In this document: positions 60,601 to 64,000 of the stretch, in pieces
Numbering within the stretch: the first letter of the stretch is position 1
Layout: each line of letters begins with the position of its first letter
NCBI GenBank assembly: GCA_948099385.1
Contig: CANUEZ040000182.1
Coordinates: 18,911,501 to 18,975,500 of the forward strand
Source: Fasciola hepatica
Taxonomy: Eukaryota; Platyhelminthes; Trematoda; Plagiorchiida; Fasciolidae
Direction: 5' to 3'
DNA length: 64,000 nucleotides
Program-made: the position numbers and the translations under genes
The notes under the pieces: generated by a model
The model's database searches: none
What the model saw: the letters and a program-made list of their open reading frames with translations, nothing else
What the model was told of the DNA's origin: nothing

Positions 60601-63379
60601 GAATGAACAGTTGGCCAGTAATAACTGATACTGCATCACTGAAAATCCGTGGCTGCACCGTACACAATCGTCGCTTACCTGAGAGCCACGTGATAACACG
60701 TGATAAAACTCTATGCCAAAGACACGGGCGAATTCACTGGTACGGCCAACCAGATCGATGGAGGAAATCAACCGAAGGTTTACCAGAGATCGGTAGACAA
60801 AATAGTCTACCGTACGCCAACTAGACAGCGAAGAAAAGTGCGACCGTATTAGAGGTTGCTTTCAAAGGTTCCATTCATAAGCAATTAAACAAAACTGGTA
60901 TCAAGAAACAGACGGTGGACGCAATTTGGAAGATCATGCTGGTAAGTCACAAAGTCAATGACAAGAGATTGTCGATGGAAACTATAATTAGTCAACGTTT
61001 CCATTACAAGCGTAACATTCCCCAAGGCATATTTACAGACAAATGATAGCTTGTATTTGTATTTGAATTATTGATATGGCAATTTCGCCGTCTAAAAACA
61101 CATATAACATATCGTTTTACGGTTTATTCTAAATCCTGTTAGATTTAGACACCAAGAATATTTGGCATTTCTTGAATTTTACTTAATCTCTGATACTTCG
61201 GCTTTAATGTGAACTATTGCAGGGCTTTAAAAGAAAGGTATGATGCAAACTGGATAGTCGACATTTGTGTAAGAAAAATCAGGGCATAAGACAATACAGT
61301 GAACAAATATATCGGCCTTTTATCAAGTCGGTTACCAATTTTATTCCATATCTCTCCGTGAGTACAGTGAAAAGATGGTATCATTTTTACTACATGCTTT
61401 CGCATGAGTGCACAGGAAAGGGTATAACCCATAGCCGCAAAGACTACCTGAATCAATAGGGATAACCGGCAATCTACCAGAGGCTTGAAGTGAAGACCTT
61501 TATAAGGGTTCCAATAGGCCAGGTATGGTAACGAGCTGGGCAACTGTGGGATACTGCTCAACACCAAAACGGCCGGCAGTGAAGAGTTTCGAACTCCTAG
61601 TCTCCGAGGTGGCACGTTTAAGCTCTTAAAACCGCTCAACAACCACTAACCTGTCACGACTATGTTTCACTGAAACACCAGAGCAAACCTGAAATGGTGA
61701 TTGTGAGACTCGAAATTGAGAACCACAAAATACTCGTGAGCTACGATGAAGCCATGACGACCCGCACAATAGCAAGCTGGTGTCTATCACCAAAAGTGAT
61801 CGTCGGTGGTGGCGAGATTCAAATAGGTAACTCCATTTGATAACCTCACTTACTTACACCGTCCGACCGTACCCAACACAACCACCGGATTCTAGTGCAT
61901 CCGAATTCCAAAAAAATTCACCCTCAGGCCGTACTGCAATTTTATCGGTTTACACTATATTATTTCCAATTTCGCTTGGGAACTTATTAGTGCTTATTTT
62001 CTGTAGGACGTACGACCGAGAAGCATTGTTTTGGAATAAACCTTGATCAATCAAGTTAGATTTCAAGAGAACTAAATCACCCAATTTGTGTACAAAGCAC
62101 GAATTGCCAAATGGAGTGGCAACTATAAACCTAGCGGAACATAGGAAAACCGTTACTACGGAAGTGTTCAATAAGAATGAAGGACTAAAATGCAACCATA
62201 ATTTTTTGCACAAAATATTCGTGAAAAAAGGAAATAGTTGAGGAATTATTGTGAGCCGGGGCACTGAAAATGATATCTATTAATGTGGCATTGAAAATCA
62301 TGGGACTTCGATGAAAAAAATCAACTAGGTGCAGCAAAAGTCGGTGACTAATGGCTACAAATTAGAAAGGAGGTTGAAATCACGCGAAATATGAAAGAGC
62401 CTGGATTAAGAATGAGAAAATGAATCCGTTGGAACGTACCGTTCCGAAGTCCTAGTTTCGGTAAACCAAGTGTGTAATTGTGCACCGGAAAATCGCGGAA
62501 CTGTTTCCTTTAACAGTCGGAGAACCACCGTTTCGAGGCTGTATTCGAACAAGCTTATCTGTAAAGTAAAATATCCTTGAAAGAGCAAACACCTCAAAAG
62601 GACGACCAAATGATCGACTTAGTATTAACATGGGAACAGAGCATAACAACTACACAGATGAGAATTAGATTGTATTTATCCCACCTCACGGTGGTTCAGC
62701 ACTATCAGAACCGGCTCAGTTTCCGGTGCTTGTGTGCGGTAAGCGCCTCAACACGGCGATTTGGTATGATACGCAATTCTTCTAAGAACCCTCCTGACTT
62801 TTGTAGCATACATGTCATACCGACAAATCAAGCCGTTCTTAAAAAGACCATAGACAAATGAATAGGTCAATTTTCTCGGCGATCGAGAGCATCTGTAACG
62901 GAACTCCAGCAGTTTTTGAGATACGCGTAAAAAGTCAAGCAGCCGATTGTGGTTTTCAACATGGTTCTTTATAAAACAACATAAACGTCATACAGAAACT
63001 GTACAAACCGTAAAATTTCAACGCTAACCGCTCCACGAATTAAAATCGGCCAAATGCAAGCAAATTCGCAATCGCTTAAAGTTCAAGCGGTCAATTCAAC
63101 AAAATGTCCGTTCATAATGATGACCAAAGGTCATGGGACAAGGTGCACGCACCAGTCAGCGGTCAAGTAAGTTCAATGTTCTATGTATGGTTCGATGAGT
63201 GAGCAGGGGTGGCGTAAAACGGTAAATGGAAAACAAATTTGGAGAAAACCGTAAGGCGTCCAAGCTATCTTGAGCTAGAACCCCGCGTCCAGTTATTTTG
63301 TTGATTGCAGCATCACTTCCGTATTCAGGCTGACTCGGTTGATTCACAGTTACCCGGTGAATCATCTGGAGTTTTATAA
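32475..63379 (-). CDS. REV3L: REV3L, catalytic subunit of DNA polymerase zeta (3' part of gene, 15 exons)
   Basis: This is a family-B DNA polymerase that extends from mismatched or damaged primer ends in translesion synthesis, working in the nucleus with REV7 and REV1. Fifteen minus-strand exons join without a phase break: 63379-63250, 62553-62440, 60820-60679, 58899-58649, 56408-56348, 54483-54404, 53420-53351, 53186-53079, 51615-51376, 47417-47280, 42937-42726, 37054-36791, 34936-34540 and 32690-32475, with all borders GT-AG. The sum is 2423 nt, about 806 residues plus stop. Motif A (LDFQSLYPSV), motif B (QLGLKLMANVIFGY), motif C (YGDTDS), KKRY and both C-terminal cysteine pairs are present, so the catalytic core looks intact. 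The N-terminal exons lie past the right edge; human REV3L is about 3100 residues. Introns run from about 160 nt to 5.7 kb. Orthology rests on the spacing and wording of motifs recalled from human and yeast REV3. The first two exon borders are the least certain. Confidence 0.95.
33010..33110 (+). repeat. SINE-like fragment related to the 10.4 kb foldback
   Basis: Shares the block ACTCAACACCGAAAACCAGA..CATACAGCTGTTGTGCC with 10395-10440 (ACTCACCATTGAAAACCATG..TACAGCTGTTTCATCC). It lies in the last REV3L intron. Confidence 0.55.
33495..33625 (+). repeat. SINE-like copy with B-box complement
   Basis: GGGACTCGAACCCGGGTTGAGCGAT, then TCAAACACCTAACCATCGG and GAGCTGGTTATCAACAGTTTGT, parallels 10490-10570 of the foldback left arm. 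GACTCGAACC is the complement of a B box, so the tRNA-like head is on the minus strand. Confidence 0.68.
33637..33948 (-). CDS. unidentified open frame in last REV3L intron
   Basis: A 103-codon frame with balanced, protein-like composition (EVVWSDYFDEGVFIHAQHRM, FSTEWLGFANVAQKSAHYGS). I recognise no domain. It follows a SINE-like copy and may be a remnant of an unknown element or chance. Confidence 0.2.
   Translation of the reverse strand: MCSSLEVVWSDYFDEGVFIHAQHRMTNLVVAEAVFPSKPSNASETSVVEYRKLPSAFSTEWLGFANVAQKSAHYGSRSIPKSRLAFFSRDVISLTLPKVFCQF
34540..34936 (-). CDS. REV3L: REV3L exon m, CysA zinc site
   Basis: It starts LNDLPRFHTVR, the counterpart of YHELPRIHKAT, and ends with ICVCCDTRVP..FGCCQSC, a C-x2-C ... 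C-x2-C pair equivalent to the CysA zinc site. Between them lies a Ser/Arg-rich linker roughly twice the human length (SSTFSQSSSLMS, TRKARRRHP). The donor is taken as GAG|GTACAC; GCG|GTCGAA, 15 nt upstream, is also in phase and gives human-like spacing to the next exon. Confidence 0.9.
36791..37054 (-). CDS. REV3L: REV3L exon l
   Basis: It reads RLMAVDSRAEPAVGERVAYY and ends with LNTAYYLDKQLIPPLIRM..LGWRVDLW, matching RRSEPQVGERVPY..NATYYITKQILPPLARIFSLIG. A segment of about 15 residues containing SPTGATTRRS has no counterpart in human and looks like a lineage-specific insertion. The acceptor is CTGCCAG and the donor TG|GTAACT. Confidence 0.95.
37356..37936 (+). repeat. left 581-bp inverted repeat arm
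   Basis: It starts TCGTGAAGAAACTTGG and ends near GAACTGATGGATTCAG. The minus strand of this arm contains an 83-codon frame ending CLIYSGGVDIDRVN. A related, older sequence (CPTYPGGIDIGN) lies at 39260-39190 inside the structure. Confidence 0.9.
39261..39378 (+). repeat. (GT)n-(GTAT)n-(GT)n microsatellite
   Basis: About 118 bases of alternating GT and GTAT units, likely hypervariable. Frames across it are simple-repeat artefacts. Confidence 0.97.
40870..41450 (-). repeat. right 581-bp inverted repeat arm
   Basis: Reverse complement of the left arm with only a handful of substitutions and no length change, which points to a recent origin or to gene conversion between the arms. Confidence 0.9.
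41945..42140 (+). mobile_element. non-LTR retrotransposon RT fragment
   Basis: The plus strand reads KARLAFVNLSCLWCRHDIRL, TVKGRVYTVRLF and VKDIRRLSVFENRYLCSIAQ, the segment usually written KARLAF.NLRHLW.RRDIRLS.KGRVY..AVRS..LYG. The match is to the same RTE/CR1-like family as 30680-31400. It is truncated on both sides. Confidence 0.75.
42726..42937 (-). CDS. REV3L: REV3L exon k, thumb region
   Basis: It contains KSVMNHLLRTAEARVRDLVR, then RPYWGQSSYRPGAFAPALQ, matching the thumb segment ending EYRG..SYKPGACVPALE. The start at 42937 (acceptor CACTTTAG) is chosen because its phase fits exon j and it adds a Ser-rich stretch. A second acceptor (CATCCACAG, start 42909) would need an extra tiny exon. 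The donor is CAG|GTAAGG, leaving a split Arg codon. Confidence 0.9.
42938..46660. other. REV3L intron, no recognisable content
   Basis: Intron sequence between exons j and k. Several 80-100-codon frames at 43227-44509 overlap on both strands and show no domain. Confidence 0.4.
46661..47054 (+). pseudogene. unidentified plus-strand coding remnant with frame change
   Basis: After an acceptor-like TTATAACAG the plus strand reads LVQDLRQRNQERQDNRSIAW, then RMRAESYQAVLASTPPRAWS up to about 46870. The next frame carries on with HRKIIALHEQKKINRVQISV then PPLSGTVQNTFVVRMRG to a stop at 47054. Both halves look like real protein and abut, so this may be one coding block broken by a frameshift, or two exons. 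I cannot name the family. It is antisense within a REV3L intron. Confidence 0.35.
47280..47417 (-). CDS. REV3L: REV3L exon j, KKRY motif
   Basis: It reads IYYPCLLEAKKRYAGYMYES, then PVFDAKGLETVRRDCSPFVSE. KKRY contacts the primer-template duplex in family-B polymerases, and DAKGIETVRRD is a REV3/Pol delta signature. The acceptor is TTTTCAG, the donor GAG|GTGAGA, 46 codons in phase 0. Confidence 0.97.
47598..47882 (-). repeat. left arm of inverted repeat around PLE-D
   Basis: Reverse complement of about 50045-50311; shared text includes CAATATGGCTGTCGGAATGA and AGACAAGTGGATTCAGGTAA. The left arm is slightly longer, with a few extra bases in the segment corresponding to 50050-50060. Confidence 0.88.
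48220..48405 (+). repeat. repeat R2, diverged copy
   Basis: Parallels 18890-19080: GTGGGCAAAAAGTGTATATACATCC, GGTGGAATTTTGCAACTCACTACTAGAAG, and GTGTACGCGAAAATTGGACGATAG. It is the only copy lying near PLE-D, on its 3' side. Confidence 0.72.
48541..48630 (+). repeat. (TA)n microsatellite, about 90 bp
   Basis: Uninterrupted alternating TA, self-complementary and a likely assembly or polymerase-slippage hotspot. Confidence 0.98.
48941..49005 (-). repeat. Penelope-like head sequence, inverted copy
   Basis: Reverse complement of the head block at 49938-50000 (ATTGCACAATGTACTGCAGACCATTTCACTGCATC ... reversed). Together they bracket the PLE-D coding remnant. Confidence 0.65.
49080..49935 (-). mobile_element. 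Penelope-like element 3' half (PLE-D)
   Basis: The minus strand reads FHRTREICTIDMLEEDFRTL, FKTFQANGYPKSF and TVPKLTAILQLTYKNDDI (49728-49500), then NCIFQYKCRCSVNYNAERRD (49400-49310). This is the RT-to-nuclease linker and the start of the GIY-YIG domain; the catalytic YIG/R region has decayed to YNAERR. It matches PLE-A at 18365-17950, and the RT core is missing. Confidence 0.8.
49938..50040 (+). repeat. Penelope-like head sequence
   Basis: CTGTAGTATGCACTAGTGAAGATGCAG and CGATATACATCGTGCAA match the start of PLE-B at 25491. It abuts the minus-strand PLE-D remnant, so two Penelope-like copies meet here in opposite orientation. Confidence 0.7.
50045..50311 (+). repeat. right arm of inverted repeat around PLE-D
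   Basis: Reverse complement of 47882-47598. The two arms and 2.2-kb spacer lie in the REV3L intron between exons i and j, beginning just 180 nt from exon j. Confidence 0.88.
50312..51375. other. REV3L intron, no recognisable content
   Basis: No domain or repeat match seen in the intron sequence left of exon i. Confidence 0.4.
51376..51615 (-). CDS. REV3L: REV3L exon i, polymerase motif C
   Basis: It opens VGDSIVHKSRETLEQAIELV and continues to RVVYGDTDSLFIHLPGLGR, AQAVTASNPAPIKLKLEK. YGDTDS supplies the second catalytic Asp pair. The acceptor is CCTTTAG and the donor AAG|GTTAGA. Between ELV and RVVYGD it carries a Pro/Ser-containing linker a few residues longer than in human. Confidence 0.98.
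51616..53078. other. REV3L intron, no recognisable content
   Basis: Frames at 51850-52267 on both strands overlap and look like chance. Confidence 0.4.
53079..53186 (-). CDS. REV3L: REV3L exon h, polymerase motif B
   Basis: It reads SLTRLLDVRQLGLKLMANV then FGYTAASFSGRMPCVE. This is the fingers-domain motif B of family-B polymerases (Lys-x6-Asn-x3-Tyr-Gly type, here with Phe before Gly) in its REV3-specific form FSGRMPC. The acceptor is CGTTTTAG, the donor GAG|GTCAGT, and the length is 36 codons exactly. Confidence 0.98.
53351..53420 (-). CDS. REV3L: REV3L exon g (70 nt)
   Basis: After a long T-rich tract ending AATTTCAG the exon completes the Arg codon and reads MLKQLLRARLMVKDSMKLYK, the counterpart of MLEEILKTRFMVKQSMKAYK. 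The donor is AAG|GTGAGC in phase 0. Confidence 0.95.
54404..54483 (-). CDS. REV3L: REV3L exon f
   Basis: It reads SLESNVNVAPNGVVFVKSII then REGILPR, matching VRHDITVSPNGVAFVKPSVRKGVLPR. The acceptor is TTGCAG and the donor CG|GTATGT leaves a split Arg codon. Confidence 0.96.
54750..55260 (+). repeat. dispersed repeat family R1, copy 2
   Basis: Same block order as 11640-12280 and same orientation, without the tetranucleotide tract. It lies in the REV3L intron between exons e and f. Confidence 0.7.
55738..55870 (+). repeat. imperfect trinucleotide-rich tract
   Basis: Irregular ACT/CTG/GAT triplets (GCTACTGCTACTACTACTGCTGACGATGATGATAC) over about 130 bases. Confidence 0.8.
56348..56408 (-). 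CDS. REV3L: REV3L exon e (61 nt)
   Basis: A short exon found by requiring one incoming base and phase 0 at its end. After CACAG it reads EDNSFDLGCLAHHVPAGLIE, equivalent to YDEFKFGCTSLRVPPDLLYQ in REV3L. The donor is GAG|GTAATT. It exactly fills the gap between motif A and the VAPNGVVFVK segment. Confidence 0.9.
57054..57125 (+). pseudogene. tRNA-Ala-like pseudogene or SINE head
   Basis: A 72-base cloverleaf: acceptor ATCGCGA/TCGCGGT (7 pairs, one G-T), D stem GCTC/GAGC with loop AGCCGATA, and anticodon loop CCGGCAA (GGC, Ala). The anticodon stem has one mismatch, position 33 is C rather than the invariant T, and the T stem keeps only 3 of 5 pairs. It is therefore probably not functional. 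Intragenic A-box-like and GGTTCGGTTCC B-box-like sequences fit a tRNA-derived SINE. Confidence 0.6.
57126..58648. other. REV3L intron, no recognisable content
   Basis: No repeat match or exon candidate was found between the tRNA-like pseudogene and exon d. Confidence 0.4.
58649..58899 (-). CDS. REV3L: REV3L exon d, polymerase motif A
   Basis: It starts directly with YRVESLLCRTAR after TTCAG and contains RARQRAPEAIPLNLEP followed by VLDFQSLYPSVIIAYNYCYS. The Asp of DFQSLYPS is the first catalytic metal ligand of family-B polymerases. The donor GG|GTAAGC leaves a split Gly codon. This is the single strongest identification in the window. Confidence 0.98.
58900..60678. other. REV3L intron, no recognisable content
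   Basis: Nothing identified between exons c and d. Confidence 0.4.
60679..60820 (-). CDS. REV3L: REV3L exon c
   Basis: A pyrimidine-rich acceptor ends gctgtctag. The exon reads WRTVDYFVYRSLVNL, then DLVGRTSEFARVFGIEF and VLSRGSQ, a close match to REV3L WKMVDHYVSRVRGNL..DLIGKTSEMARLFGIQF..VLTRGSQ. The donor is CAG|GTAAGC in phase 0. Confidence 0.94.
61380..61625 (-). repeat. dispersed repeat R3, copy 2
   Basis: Homologue of 28530-28745 in the REV3L intron between exons b and c. It continues into GAGTTTCGAACTCCTAGTCTCC, whose complement GGAGTTCGAAACTC resembles a degenerate B box, so R3 may be another tRNA-derived SINE on the minus strand. Confidence 0.68.
62440..62553 (-). CDS. REV3L: REV3L exon b
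   Basis: It reads FEYSLETVVLRLLKE then LHTWFTETRTSER, matching the NYTFENVSFHVLHQR..LSDWFDNKTDLYR segment of REV3L. The donor is CG|GTACGT and leaves a split Arg codon completed by the next exon. Two acceptors are possible: after ATAAG (start 62553, phase-compatible with exon a) or after TTTACAG (start 62558, a better site but out of phase with the exon a donor used here). Confidence 0.82.
63250..63379 (-). CDS. REV3L: REV3L exon a (first exon visible)
   Basis: The acceptor follows a C-rich tract ending cccccacag. The exon opens with two bases of a split codon and reads LQMIHRV, then EYGSDAAINKITGR, which corresponds to the DEYGS..IVGR segment at the end of the REV3 exonuclease-like domain. 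The donor is CG|GTTTTC, a weak site chosen because its phase fits the next exon. The preceding exon, expected to hold the VGYE..SWG segment, was not found before position 64000. Confidence 0.72.
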
Positions 63380-64000
63380 CTGTGGGGGAACGTTGAAGAC
63401 AGAATAAAGCTCATCTGGGATGGATCAGGAATGCCACAGTGATCCCTCACAATGTTTGAATGACTGGATTCGTTGACATGCATGCACAAAGTTATATGTA
63501 TCGGACAGAATACACAGGTACGATCAATAAAACTCAAAAGCCAGGATTCGCATGCTCCTCAGTAACCACTTGGTGGCCACATTTAAAATCGTCCAGTGGA
63601 CTAATGAGGTTCCTTAGATAAATATATAAACCTATTCAGGAGGCCACAAGCAGAATGGAGTTGCTGGTCTCGGATTTTTACGGTAAGGCTGACAATTCAT
63701 GCAGTTCCAGTCCATTTGACGTAATAGAAAGGACTATAAGATTCAAGAATCCAAGCTTTCAACAACGCCCAGAACTTTCTACAGCTTGAGTCAACGAGGA
63801 TGAATTGATGAAGACATACGAACAACATGCATACCGATGAAATGAAATGACCGTTCCAGGGAATCTCAACAGTCTACTAGAACCATACTTCATCATAATG
63901 TAAAAGCAAAAACAGAAGTGAGCAATCAGTATGTCAGGACCGAAAGAGGTTCCGAGTGTATCAAAAAAGCTGCGCCATATGGTGCATTGAAGGAGAAAAT
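63380..64000. other. REV3L upstream intron, no exon found
   Basis: The expected preceding exon (VGYE..SWG region of the exonuclease-like domain) is not visible on the minus strand, so it lies outside the window. Confidence 0.5.

Overview
This window looks like gene-poor, repeat-rich animal nuclear DNA, most probably from a parasitic flatworm such as a trematode. That assignment is inferred from three things: long introns with short exons and GT-AG borders, a strongly diverged REV3L gene, and a repeat load of Penelope-like elements with GIY-YIG nucleases, a CsRn1-like Ty3/Gypsy element and several non-LTR retrotransposon fragments. I saw no bacterial operons, no CRISPR array and no intact RNA gene.

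The right half (about 32475-63379, minus strand) is one gene: REV3L, the catalytic subunit of translesion DNA polymerase zeta. I could place 15 exons. Their phases join into one open frame of about 806 codons, running from the end of the exonuclease-like region through the polymerase motifs (LDFQSLYPSV, QLGLKLMANV..GY, YGDTDS, KKRY) to the two C-terminal cysteine clusters and a stop codon. The N-terminal part of the gene lies beyond position 64000. Its introns hold most of the right-half repeats: a 4.1 kb structure bounded by 581-bp inverted repeats, a Penelope-like element inside a second inverted repeat, (TA)n and (GT)n/(GTAT)n microsatellites, a tRNA-like pseudogene and two dispersed repeat families.

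The far left (2212-4084, minus strand) carries a candidate multi-exon gene for a small secreted protein. It has a signal-peptide exon followed by phase-compatible exons with strong GTAAGT donors, and it matches no family I know. It may continue beyond the left edge.

The middle (about 10 to 32 kb) is a retroelement graveyard. In order it holds a 530-bp foldback with a tRNA-like B box, a dispersed repeat with simple-sequence tracts, a Penelope-like element (minus) interrupted by an inverted repeat, a decayed Ty3/Gypsy pol (minus) fused directly to it, two further Penelope-like fragments in opposite orientations, and two non-LTR reverse transcriptase fragments. Long stretches between these show nothing I can identify.
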